A stretch of DNA of 43,387 nt from the NCBI GenBank assembly GCA_017452475.1, contig JAFTMJ010000088.1, positions 1-43,387 of the forward strand, written 5' to 3'. The notes beneath the pieces are model-generated. The model saw only the letters and a list, made by a program, of their open reading frames with translations. It was not told the DNA's origin and searched no databases. The first letter of the stretch is position 1. Each line of letters begins with the position of its first letter. Below are positions 32,511-41,261 of the stretch, piece after piece. This stretch comes from Clostridia bacterium. Its GTDB lineage: Bacteria > Bacillota > Clostridia > Oscillospirales > CAG-272. A program made the position numbers and the translations under genes.

Positions 32511-34175
32511 TTATCCAAAATATTCAACTAAGGTAAAGTAAACCGCCGTTTGGTCCTCGCTACCCTCATAAATGATTTGAATATTCTGTGGCGCGGTAAC
32601 AACAACGCTTAAATTACCCTGGATGTCACCCTCATATTCCGTGCCGTCTGCCAAAACAATTCTAACATTTTCAGCATCTAAAACGCTAAGGGTTGCGTTT
32701 GTGTTAACTCTTAGCACAACAGGGGTATTTTGGTTGAGAAGAACTGCCTGTGTGGATACGCTGTCAGCCTTATTTACAGACACAGGGGCGGGCCTTTCGG
32801 TATTTCCGATAGCCTGTTGATTTTCGTAAACGCAAGCAAAAAGCCACGCATTTTCCTTAACCACACTTGTCACCATTTCTCCGAAAATATGTATTTCGCT
32901 ATCAAAATTGAACCAGCCCTTATGCTCACCGATGTTCTTGATTGCGGTTGCAAGCTGCTCATTAAGCGGATACAAGCCAAGGGTGCCCGCTATTTTCTCG
33001 TATTGATAGAACATATCATTATAGCTTTCCTTCAAAACTACCTTTCCGTCCTCGTAGAAGTACTTGCAAAGACGGTCCGTGCCGCACATTTCAACAAAGG
33101 ACGGCAGGAAGGTATAAATTGTTTCCGTTTCGGAGGAGCTTTCAATACGGGCGGTGTTAATTCTTACATAAATAACAGGTCCGTCAACTGTGTTTAGATG
33201 GTAGTAGCCGTCATTTTCGTTATAAACAGCCTTTAGCTCACTGTTTGTAACATCAAAGTCGATAAACTCACTGTTCACATAGTTATCAACCTTTACCGCA
33301 TTTTTGTCAGCCTGTACATCGGTAAACGGTAAATCAACCTGAGCATCCCCAATTCTTTCTATCTTTAACACACAGCCGTTAACCGTGAAGGACTTAATGC
33401 CGATTACAATTTGTGTTGTGCCGCCCTCGTTACCGATGTTAACGCCGTCATTTTTAATTTCAAGCTCAAAGGCGCCGTCCTTAACCTCAAGTGGGCAGAT
33501 AGTCAAAACATTGTGGGGAGAGCCAAAGTAGCCAATGGTCAAAGCCTTAGATGATTCGTAGCTGAACCTGTAAATACCGCCACGGGTTGGGGTGAAAATA
33601 AAGTAGCTCATTGCGGGGCGGTCTATTGTTACATAAGCGCCGCCCTCGTTTACGCTTACCGCGTCGTAAGCAACATGGTCACGGGCGGTTTCATCATAAA
33701 TCCAAATTGTTTGCTTATTTGTTTCATCCGCATAGTCGTAAATTGTAACTGTCCTTGATGTTATCTCCTCATCAAAATAGCAATCTGTTTGACTGTAATA
33801 AACTTGGTCATACATAGATGTTATTTCAAAGGTGTAGTAGCCGCGTTCAAGGCTAAAGGAGGCGGTGCCGCCCATTGCAACCTTTTCGTTAACAAGCTCC
33901 CCATCCTTAAAAACCCCAATAATTAAACCGCTTTTTGGGCTTCCCAAGGCGTCAACCACATTAACTGTGTAATTAACGGGCTGATTATCATCCGCAGGAG
34001 CAGATGAGGGTGTGCTTGACGGTGGTGTGCTTGGTGTGGTTGAAGGGGATGTGCTTGGCACAGTGGAGCTTTGGGCGGAGGGAGGTGGTGTTTCATCCTC
34101 GCCGCAGGAGCATACTGCAAGCACCATGCCTATTACAAGGCACAAAGCAAATAATACCTTAAATAAATTTTTCAT
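32511..34175 (-). CDS. Surface lipoprotein sharing a repeat domain with the TlpA lipoprotein, unknown
   Basis: A 554-residue lipoprotein with lipobox VCSC (Cys24) and a Pro/Ser/Thr linker to about residue 65. A regulatory-type beta domain follows (YTVNVVDALGSPKSGLIIGV), then a PPC-like stretch (FIFTPTRGGIYRFSYES). Residues about 316-440 hold a unit that opens with NENDGYYHLNTVDGPVIYV and ends in NAWLFACVYEN; related units occur twice in the neighbouring 1100-residue TlpA lipoprotein. I do not recognise this unit as a named domain. The start at 34175 has AGGAGAG upstream; a longer frame to 34196 lacks one. No clear promoter precedes it, so it is probably transcribed with the TlpA lipoprotein upstream. 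A strong terminator follows. Confidence 0.8.
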   Translation of the reverse strand: MKNLFKVLFALCLVIGMVLAVCSCGEDETPPPSAQSSTVPSTSPSTTPSTPPSSTPSSAPADDNQPVNYTVNVVDALGSPKSGLIIGVFKDGELVNEKVAMGGTASFSLERGYYTFEITSMYDQVYYSQTDCYFDEEITSRTVTIYDYADETNKQTIWIYDETARDHVAYDAVSVNEGGAYVTIDRPAMSYFIFTPTRGGIYRFSYESSKALTIGYFGSPHNVLTICPLEVKDGAFELEIKNDGVNIGNEGGTTQIVIGIKSFTVNGCVLKIERIGDAQVDLPFTDVQADKNAVKVDNYVNSEFIDFDVTNSELKAVYNENDGYYHLNTVDGPVIYVRINTARIESSSETETIYTFLPSFVEMCGTDRLCKYFYEDGKVVLKESYNDMFYQYEKIAGTLGLYPLNEQLATAIKNIGEHKGWFNFDSEIHIFGEMVTSVVKENAWLFACVYENQQAIGNTERPAPVSVNKADSVSTQAVLLNQNTPVVLRVNTNATLSVLDAENVRIVLADGTEYEGDIQGNLSVVVTAPQNIQIIYEGSEDQTAVYFTLVEYFG

Positions 34176-34230
34176 ATTCTCTCCTATTTTAGACAAAGAA
34201 GAGGACCCCTTGTCTGTTTTTTAACGCAAT

Positions 34231-34256
34231 ATGCGGTAAGGCAAGCCCTACCGCAT
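34231..34256 (-). repeat. Hairpin between the two lipoprotein genes
   Basis: The eight-base stem ATGCGGTA / TACCGCAT, which can extend inward with one mismatch, lies just after the TlpA lipoprotein stop. There is no good T-tract on the minus strand, so partial termination or RNA processing is more likely than full termination. Confidence 0.5.
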
Positions 34257-34265
34257 AAAACCAAA

Positions 34266-37200
34266 TTACTTCTGAGCCTTGTCCGTTTCGATAAGGGCAT
34301 AAATTGATGCCATTGCACTGTTTATGATGTCTCTCTTTACAGAATCAATGCTCCATTTTTCAACCTCAGCCAATGCAGAATCATAAATTGCCTGCACCTG
34401 AGCTGCGATTTCATCGCTTTCAATTTCCGCGCCGCTTACCATTTCGTTAAGTTCGCTAAGCATATCGGAAACGCTTGCGGGAGCCTCAAGGGTATTATAG
34501 TAATAGCAAAGCTTTGTCCAAGAGTGGTCAACGTCTGCAAATGTGAACTTATCCATAATTGCCTGAAGCATTATTGCAAGCTCTCTGTCAACAGGAACAC
34601 AGCCCTGGCGCTCAGGATATATAATCTCGCTGCCTGTACCGTCTGTGCCGTCCTCAAGCTTGTCAAGATAAGCCCTCATAGCCTCGGTGTAGTCAGGACC
34701 TGTACCGTGGTAAATGCCGTTAATGATATCGGTCATTTGGTAAAGCTCCCAGTTTGCATCAAACTCTTCGCCCCAAAGCTTTTTAAGTGCGTTGATACCG
34801 TCCTTCTCATAGTAGTTTTTGAAATAAACATACGCCTCGTGGTCGGTTTCAGTCATTCCCATATTGAATCTGCCCTTCTCAATAAGAGATTCAAGAGATT
34901 CGGTTTGGAAAATGTTTGTTGTGAAGTGGAAGTCCGCATAAACGATGGAGCCAAGCTCACCGTTTGGAAGCAAATGACAGTAGTAGCCGTACCTTGGGTC
35001 GCTTTCATCCTCGCAAAGCTTAACATCAATGCCTGTTGCGATAATGTCGCCAATACCCTCCTCGTAGGTAAAGTATCCGGGAGATGCCTCCTCAAACTTA
35101 TTGAAGCTCTCGCCAACATACTTAAGGTCGAAGGTGAAGGTGCCTGTGCCGTATACATCGTAGTATGCGATGTCAATGTAGTACTCAACGCCAGCCTCGA
35201 AGTAGCCAATCATTGAGCAGTTCTTAAAGTCTCTTTCGTATGTGCCGTCGCCATCCGGGTCTATCAAAAGCTCAGGGCAGTGCCTTTCGCCTGTTTCGGA
35301 ATGAATGTAAAGTATTCTGTCACCGCCGTTTTCGTTAACCCACTTTTCAAAGTTACCTGTGAATACCCAACCGCTAACCTCTTGAGAAGAGTTGGAGGTG
35401 ATACGGTATACACCTGACTCAGTAGGAACAAACTTGAAGAGCAAGCCCCTTGGCATAATAATTTGCGTATATGTTACTGTATTTCTAAAGCCCTCCTCGC
35501 CTTGAGGGGTTACAACCGCATCATATGCAGAGAAGGAGGTAAGACCCTTAATTGGGTCCTCAAGCTGCTCGTCTGTACCGTAGGTGTTATAGTATGTGCA
35601 GAGCTGGAGCCATGTGTTTTCATCTGAGAAGAAGTCGTTCTGCCTTACATACTCCTCAAGGTAGCCCCTTAACTCAACGGTAACAGGGCAATAGCCGTAA
35701 AGCCTGGAGTTTGATGCATAGTTACAGTACATAATAAGCGCATTGTACTTGTCAACACCATTAACTATAAACTCGCCAGCCGCTGAAATAACGTCGGTAA
35801 CAGTAGTTCTCATCTCCTCGGGGAGCTTAAGGGAGAACTGTGTGTTAACCCCCAAAAGACCTGCCATAAGAATTGGACCGTCTGCTGTGCCAACATGGTA
35901 ATAGCCGTCATTTTCATTCAAAACAACATCGACATAGGAGCCGAAGGTGCCGTCATCCTTCATATCTGTTGCCGCATATCTCGGAATGTAGGATTCAACA
36001 TCAATATCATCCTCGTCAACTACTCTGAAGTTGTCAAGGTAAACCCTGTCGTCACCCTCATATTCACTTTCATCCTTAATGTAGCAGAAGGCAACCTCAT
36101 ATGTGCCGTCCTCTGTTGCAACCCAAGGACAGCAGCCCTGCCAAGGATTAGTTTCGCCCGGGAGGGGCTTGCCTGAAATTGCATATATATCCTTGCCGTC
36201 AACAAGAATATACAAAACATCGTAAAGGCTTTGTGTCGAGCAGTAGTAGTCAAACATAATGCCCTGACCTGCCTTAAGCTCAACATCAACATAAAGAATT
36301 GCAAAGGAGTTGTCAATATCGACATTTGTTGATGCTATGCACTGCTCTCCATCCTTATCGTATACAATGAATGGCCAAGAGTATTCCGCATCCTCACCCT
36401 CTTCCTCGGGGCGGAAGGAAATATTGATATCTCCATTTACGGTTGCGTCCTTAATTTCGTTTTCAGGGGACATATCCACATCAGGCTTAATCATTGGTGA
36501 CAAGTCGTAGATGGATGAGAACAGCTCCTGCTCATAATCCTTTGATACATAATGCGCAAATGCGTTTGTGAAGTATCTTTCACCGAGAACTCCGCCTGTC
36601 TGTACCATTGAAACAACGCCGTAACGGTCAATGATAACTGTGCAGGGGTTAACGGTGAAGCCAAAGGCGTCCTGAACGTTCATAACGTCATACACCATTG
36701 GGAATGTAAGGGCGCAGCCCTCCTGTGTGTAGCTGCCGGGCTTGTTAAAGCTAACAACAAAGTCCTTCATTTTCTTCACATTATCGGAGTCGTATGCGTT
36801 GATACCGATAATTTCAATTTCATCACCGTACTGCTCGTACGCGCTTTGGATGTATGGGAACTCCTCAATACAGTAGGTACAGGTTGTGTACCAGAAGTTA
36901 AGCATAATTGCCTTCTTGCCGTTTGCAAAAAGGTCGGAGAGCTTAATTTCCTTATCTGTAAATTCGCCTGTTGCAGGGTCGAACACGAATGTGCTGAGTG
37001 TCAGGTCGTACATAATGCTGCCAAGTGAAAGCGGCTTGTTTGCCAAGCTACCCTCATTTGGAATAAGAGCTGTGTGTGCCTTAACATCAGCGCCTGTTGT
37101 GCCCATTGCTGTGTACTCATTGTAAACATAGCCTGTGGGCAAGCCCTCAACATAAACATACTTTGCCTTGTCAGCAGGGGCGAAAATTCTTGCAACACCG

Positions 37201-37568
37201 TCCTCACCTGTTCTGCCAAAGCCGCCCATATCACTGTCCCTGTCAGCCTCGCTAAAGAGGAAAACATAAACATTTGAAATCGGCTTATTTGTATTTTCGT
37301 CATATACCCTTACTGTGTACTCAATCCTCTGTGTGTCACCACCGTCATCGGGCCTTGAGCTTGGGGTGCTGCTTGGCGTAGGGTCAGGCCTTGAGCTTGG
37401 GGTTGTACTGCTTGGCGCGGTACTGCTCGGTGTAGTGCTTGGCACAGTGCTTGAGCCTGTGCTGCCTGCCGGATCAGTATCCTCACCGCAGGATGATATC
37501 AATGCCACTGTAAACACAACCAAAAGAAGTGTTAAGAGCAATGATAACAATTTTCTCGTTTTCTTCAT
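34266..37568 (-). CDS. Large lipoprotein with TlpA thioredoxin domain and two copies of an unnamed repeat domain
   Basis: An 1100-residue lipoprotein: lipobox LISSC with Cys27, then an unusually long Ser/Thr/Pro linker to about residue 76. A regulatory-type beta domain (YTVRVYDENTNKPISNVYVF) is followed at about 190-350 by a TlpA/ResA-like thioredoxin domain with active site FWYTTCTYCIEEFP (C230, C233) and the cis-Pro strand VNPCTVII. After a jelly-roll-like region come two copies of a repeat unit, about 549-660 and 856-1025, opening with NENDGYYHVGTADGPI or RYGYYCHLLPNGELGS and closing with WLQLCTYYN or WTKLCYYYN. The TlpA part should act as an outside thiol-disulfide reductase; its electron source may be the ferredoxin-TlpA fusion encoded nearby (inference). 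A promoter lies at 37624-37652. AAGGAGAAAG precedes the ATG. Confidence 0.85.
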   Translation of the reverse strand: MKKTRKLLSLLLTLLLVVFTVALISSCGEDTDPAGSTGSSTVPSTTPSSTAPSSTTPSSRPDPTPSSTPSSRPDDGGDTQRIEYTVRVYDENTNKPISNVYVFLFSEADRDSDMGGFGRTGEDGVARIFAPADKAKYVYVEGLPTGYVYNEYTAMGTTGADVKAHTALIPNEGSLANKPLSLGSIMYDLTLSTFVFDPATGEFTDKEIKLSDLFANGKKAIMLNFWYTTCTYCIEEFPYIQSAYEQYGDEIEIIGINAYDSDNVKKMKDFVVSFNKPGSYTQEGCALTFPMVYDVMNVQDAFGFTVNPCTVIIDRYGVVSMVQTGGVLGERYFTNAFAHYVSKDYEQELFSSIYDLSPMIKPDVDMSPENEIKDATVNGDINISFRPEEEGEDAEYSWPFIVYDKDGEQCIASTNVDIDNSFAILYVDVELKAGQGIMFDYYCSTQSLYDVLYILVDGKDIYAISGKPLPGETNPWQGCCPWVATEDGTYEVAFCYIKDESEYEGDDRVYLDNFRVVDEDDIDVESYIPRYAATDMKDDGTFGSYVDVVLNENDGYYHVGTADGPILMAGLLGVNTQFSLKLPEEMRTTVTDVISAAGEFIVNGVDKYNALIMYCNYASNSRLYGYCPVTVELRGYLEEYVRQNDFFSDENTWLQLCTYYNTYGTDEQLEDPIKGLTSFSAYDAVVTPQGEEGFRNTVTYTQIIMPRGLLFKFVPTESGVYRITSNSSQEVSGWVFTGNFEKWVNENGGDRILYIHSETGERHCPELLIDPDGDGTYERDFKNCSMIGYFEAGVEYYIDIAYYDVYGTGTFTFDLKYVGESFNKFEEASPGYFTYEEGIGDIIATGIDVKLCEDESDPRYGYYCHLLPNGELGSIVYADFHFTTNIFQTESLESLIEKGRFNMGMTETDHEAYVYFKNYYEKDGINALKKLWGEEFDANWELYQMTDIINGIYHGTGPDYTEAMRAYLDKLEDGTDGTGSEIIYPERQGCVPVDRELAIMLQAIMDKFTFADVDHSWTKLCYYYNTLEAPASVSDMLSELNEMVSGAEIESDEIAAQVQAIYDSALAEVEKWSIDSVKRDIINSAMASIYALIETDKAQK

Positions 37569-37623
37569 TTTCTTTCTCCTTATTTCCTCGGTTCATTCGC
37601 TAAAGTTAAAAATGCCAAATAAT

Positions 37624-37652
37624 ATATTATCATATGAGCTTTAAAAAATCAA
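37624..37652 (-). promoter_or_regulatory. Promoter for the TlpA lipoprotein operon
   Basis: On the minus strand, TTGATT (37647-37652), a 17-base spacer and TAATAT (37624-37629), about 55 bases before the ATG at 37568. Confidence 0.6.
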
Positions 37653-37707
37653 TACAAAATTTTAGTTTGCTAAAAGAGTAACACGATATTAACATTTAGT
37701 TCAAAGT

Positions 37708-38940
37708 TCAAAGCTTATTCTTAAGCATTCTTCTCAGCTTGGAGCCCTTAGGGAAAATCGCCATACCCACTGTTATTACAAATCTACTGTGAAGCACCTT
37801 TGACTTAAAGGAATATTTTCTCTTAGGAAGCACAAGCTGCGCCTCCTTGGCAAAGATAACATTTATGCTGCATTTATCCCTCAAATACTTGATGGAATTA
37901 GCAATATATTCGTCCTTTTTATCGTAATTTACAGACACGTCCCTGCCTTTTTTGTAAATAAAGCGTAAAACCGTATCTATTGCCTCAAAGTTATCGCCAA
38001 GCAAGCCTGAGCTAATATAATCACGGGTGTCTTTAACCGTTGAAAGGCTTAGCTTTTCCACACCGTATTTTTCCTTAATGTAATCGCAAAGCTCCTTTTC
38101 ACCCAATGATTTTGCGTAGGAATAGTGGGTCCTTGACATAAGCTCCCGCCAAGCGATTATGTTTTCTTCAATTTCATTAGCATATTTATTGCCCTCAAGG
38201 CTTGCAAGCATAATGCTGAAGTTTTGGGTCACCATGTCGACCTGCGCCTTTATTTTTGCGCTGTTGTCCACAACTATGGTTTGACCGTCGTGAACATGGT
38301 AAAAGTAGTACCCTGTGTGGATATTTACCATTTTTTTAGCTAACTTTGATGCAAAAAATGTAATAAGCATATCCTCAGAATAGGTCTGCCTTTTCATTAT
38401 TACATCCGTCTTTTCGATTTCCGCCTTTGCGCGGAGCAAAAGCTCCCTTTTGAACACCTTGTTCCAAAGAACAAAGTATGAGTGTTGCCTGCCCTGATTT
38501 TTTGCGTAAAGCCTTAAAATTTCATCACCCTCCACTGAAATGTCACTGCAAATTGTGGAGTCTGTTTCGCAATACGCAAGGGTTGAGCCGGTTTTAAACG
38601 CCCAGTCGTTAATTACTATATCTGCCCCGCTTGCTATGGCTGTATCCACCATTGGAGCATGGTAATTAAATGTAACCGTATCGTCGGAGTCTATATACGC
38701 AACATAGTCGCCCTTAGCAAGCATAAGACCATAGGTTCTTGCTGCCAAATGACCTCTGTTTTGTGTTTTTACGTACACAGGGTGGTACTTTTCCAAAATT
38801 TCGCTGTAATCAGTATCCGATCCGTCATCAACCAAAACCACCTCGAAATCCTTAAGTGTGGAGGTATAAACACTACCCAAGCACTTATCCAAATACTCGG
38901 TTGGAGTATTGTAAGCGCAAACAATTAAGCTTAACTTCAT
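37708..38940 (-). CDS. Family 2 glycosyltransferase
   Basis: A 410-residue cytoplasmic, possibly membrane-associated GT-A enzyme. The N-terminal Rossmann-like domain shows SLIVCAYNTPTEYLDKCLGS, VVLVDDGSDTDY and YVAYIDSDDTVTF, where the DSDD is the metal/nucleotide-sugar (DxD) motif. The rest, about 300 residues, is helical with many aromatic residues, as in WcaA-like enzymes that add sugars to polysaccharides, lipids or proteins. The start at 38940 has AGAGAGGTG upstream; a longer frame to 39000 would include the promoter. It has its own perfect promoter at 38972-39000. Its neighbours are lipoproteins with Ser/Thr/Pro linkers that could be glycosylated, but no link is shown. Donor and acceptor are unknown. 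Confidence 0.88.
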   Translation of the reverse strand: MKLSLIVCAYNTPTEYLDKCLGSVYTSTLKDFEVVLVDDGSDTDYSEILEKYHPVYVKTQNRGHLAARTYGLMLAKGDYVAYIDSDDTVTFNYHAPMVDTAIASGADIVINDWAFKTGSTLAYCETDSTICSDISVEGDEILRLYAKNQGRQHSYFVLWNKVFKRELLLRAKAEIEKTDVIMKRQTYSEDMLITFFASKLAKKMVNIHTGYYFYHVHDGQTIVVDNSAKIKAQVDMVTQNFSIMLASLEGNKYANEIEENIIAWRELMSRTHYSYAKSLGEKELCDYIKEKYGVEKLSLSTVKDTRDYISSGLLGDNFEAIDTVLRFIYKKGRDVSVNYDKKDEYIANSIKYLRDKCSINVIFAKEAQLVLPKRKYSFKSKVLHSRFVITVGMAIFPKGSKLRRMLKNKL

Positions 38941-38971
38941 TTTCTTTTCACCTCTCTGTTTTTTCATAATT

Positions 38972-39000
38972 ATTATACATTTTTTTGTGCCGCTTGTCAA
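38972..39000 (-). promoter_or_regulatory. Perfect consensus promoter for the glycosyltransferase gene
   Basis: On the minus strand, TTGACA (38995-39000), a 17-base spacer and TATAAT (38972-38977), about 30 bases before the ATG at 38940. Confidence 0.85.
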
Positions 39001-39057
39001 CCGCTATATTATTTGTGTAAAATATTTAAATTTATATGGTAAATATCCCTTTTTTTA

Positions 39058-39086
39058 TTGACTTTTCACTAATGTTAAGGTATACT
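39058..39086 (+). promoter_or_regulatory. Promoter for the hydrolase pair
   Basis: TTGACT (39058-39063), a 17-base spacer and TATACT (39081-39086), about 35 bases before the ATG at 39122. The ribosome binding site is GAGGAGG. Confidence 0.78.
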
Positions 39087-39121
39087 ATTTGTAGTTATGT
39101 TCATGCCGAGGAGGTAAATTT

Positions 39122-41236
39122 ATGAAAAAAAGCATCATTGGACTAATTTTGTCTATGCTGTTTATACTGACGCTATGCTTCATCGTTGTTGCTTGCGGCG
39201 AGGACGGTGACCCAACACTACCGTCCGTACCAAGCACAACAGGCTCAAGCACAACAGGCTCTAGCACTACGCCAAGTACAGGCTCTTCAACAGGGGGCTC
39301 AAACGATGACATTTTGGATGATGACCCCGGTATTGTTGAAATGCCCGTTAAGCCCGAGGATATTAAGCTTATCCCCGTTGACTATGCCACAATGACTTAT
39401 GTGGGCACCTCTTTAAAGGACTTTTCCAAGCTTTTTGACGAGCTTAATAAGGTTGGTGACCCTCGCAGTGACATTGCAAACGGAATTTTCCCAGGCTCCC
39501 CCTCCACCGCCGTTAACCTTTACGATGCGGACGGTAACGGAAACATTACCGATGAGGATAGGCAGCATTTATACGAATTAACCGTTGACTTGGGCGCTAT
39601 GCACTATGTTGATTCCGTTTATGTTTACTTTGGACTTGCAAATCAATCCATCACCTTTGAAACAGGTGAAGCATTTAACTATGATAATGTAGTTACATAC
39701 ACCTCGACAATTCCGGGTTGGGCAGAGATTAAGTTAGAAAAGGAAACAAGGTTTATAAACATAAAGTATCCTAACGGTCAGTCCGCTAACGAGCTTGTTG
39801 TTTACGGCGCAAGAACCGGAAGGTATGACAAGGTTAACACCGAGAAGCATGACTACAAAACAATGGATTATTTCCTTGGAATCAACGGTAACCAAAGTGA
39901 CAAAACCACAACCCTTGGATGTGTAAACTACTTTAGAGATTATGTTAACTGGCTATGGTGCTTTGATATTAACAATTATCCCGCATCCCCGGGTACAACC
40001 TTTGTAGGTACGATGGCTATGCGATATGACTCAAGATACACTATCCTTAAGGAAATGGGCGTGCATGCAGTCCCCTGCTATATGTTCCGCCCAAGTGACT
40101 TTAAGGTCAGCTCCGCTTTGGATTACCTAAAGCCCGAAACATATATTGCATACGGCGAATTTATGTTCCAAAGCGCATTAAGGTTCGGCTACAACCCCGA
40201 TGCAACAAGGAGTATGGTTGTTGTTAAGGGCTTGCAAAAGATATATAACTTAGATTCTATTTATTGGATTGAGGCAGGAAACGAGCCAAACGGCGAGGGT
40301 AACGACGGCTTCTCCCCATATGAGCTTGCCGCACTAACCTCCGTTTCTTATGACGGTCACTGCAACACCCTAACCGCCCTTACAGGAAGCGGCCTTGGAG
40401 TTAAAAACGCAAATGCAGGCGTTAAGATGGCTATGGCAGGTCTTGCAGGCGTTGGCGTAAACTATATTAAGTCCATGTCCTTCTGGATGAAGTATAACCG
40501 CCCCGACGGTGAGCTTGGACTTGACGCATTTAATGTACACACATATTGCAAAAAGCTGATTAACTATAACGGATATCAGGTTTACGTGGGTGTTTGCCCC
40601 GAAATCGGCAAGATTACTGAGTATGTTGAGCAGCTTTGCGATTGGAGAGATAAGTACTATCCCGACAAGGAGATTTGGTTAACCGAGTTCGGTTGGGATA
40701 CAAACACAAGCTATGACACAGAAAATGCCTGCCATCCGTACGGTGAGTACACCGCAAGACAAATACAGGCTATGTGGCTCATCCGCGCTTACTTTATGTT
40801 TGCTGCGGCAGGTGTTGACCGTTGCGCAATGTATCAAGCGCCTGACGGAGGACCGGAGGAAACAACCGTTGGTAAATACAACACAAGCGGTGTTATTGCT
40901 TCAAACGGTGAGTATAAGGATTCCTACTACTACATTTATACTGTAAAGAACACAATGGGCGATATGCATTTTGCAGAGGTTATCGACTCAGGAAACGAAA
41001 ATGTTTGGATTTACCGCTTCGAAAACGATAGCGGCAAGTCATGCTACGCATTATGGTGTCCTACAATGGACAGCGTTAAGGTTAACGGTTATGTACTTAA
41101 CATAGATGGAACACAGGCTACCCTTACAGAGTTTGCAAACCTTGAAAAGAACGGCATTTCAAGCGCGCTTACCGTGAAAAACGGCACTGTAACCGTAAAT
41201 GTTAGTGAAAGACCGATACTTGTATTTAGCGAATAA
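39122..41236 (+). CDS. Secreted lipoprotein, clan GH-A-like glycoside hydrolase with galactose-binding-like domain
   Basis: A 704-residue lipoprotein: lipobox IVVACGE with Cys25 and a Ser/Thr/Gly linker to about residue 60. Residues about 85-230 look like an F5/8 type C (discoidin) galactose-binding-like domain (ELTVDLGAMHYVDSVYVYFG ... ANELVVYGA). It contains one EF-hand-like loop, DADGNGNITDED (135-146). From about 245 on comes a TIM-barrel-like catalytic domain with two acidic sites in the clan GH-A pattern: Glu388 in YWIEAGNEPNGEG (acid/base) and Glu522 in IWLTEFGWDTN (nucleophile). A beta-rich C-terminal strand domain ends in ERPILVFSE. The exact GH family and substrate cannot be told from sequence by eye. 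It is the first gene of a pair with a paralog 25 bases downstream. Confidence 0.82.
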   Translation: MKKSIIGLILSMLFILTLCFIVVACGEDGDPTLPSVPSTTGSSTTGSSTTPSTGSSTGGSNDDILDDDPGIVEMPVKPEDIKLIPVDYATMTYVGTSLKDFSKLFDELNKVGDPRSDIANGIFPGSPSTAVNLYDADGNGNITDEDRQHLYELTVDLGAMHYVDSVYVYFGLANQSITFETGEAFNYDNVVTYTSTIPGWAEIKLEKETRFINIKYPNGQSANELVVYGARTGRYDKVNTEKHDYKTMDYFLGINGNQSDKTTTLGCVNYFRDYVNWLWCFDINNYPASPGTTFVGTMAMRYDSRYTILKEMGVHAVPCYMFRPSDFKVSSALDYLKPETYIAYGEFMFQSALRFGYNPDATRSMVVVKGLQKIYNLDSIYWIEAGNEPNGEGNDGFSPYELAALTSVSYDGHCNTLTALTGSGLGVKNANAGVKMAMAGLAGVGVNYIKSMSFWMKYNRPDGELGLDAFNVHTYCKKLINYNGYQVYVGVCPEIGKITEYVEQLCDWRDKYYPDKEIWLTEFGWDTNTSYDTENACHPYGEYTARQIQAMWLIRAYFMFAAAGVDRCAMYQAPDGGPEETTVGKYNTSGVIASNGEYKDSYYYIYTVKNTMGDMHFAEVIDSGNENVWIYRFENDSGKSCYALWCPTMDSVKVNGYVLNIDGTQATLTEFANLEKNGISSALTVKNGTVTVNVSERPILVFSE

Positions 41237-41261
41237 TTTGGTTGACAAGGAGATTTTAGCA

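Noticed and set aside
34524..35216. Open frame of 230 codons antisense to the TlpA lipoprotein
   Set aside because: It lies entirely inside a well-supported gene on the other strand, its product is rich in Cys/Val with no domain, and there is no ribosome binding site.
39521..39562. Dockerin in the secreted hydrolase
   Set aside because: Only one EF-hand-like loop is present, without the second repeat and linker that dockerins need.
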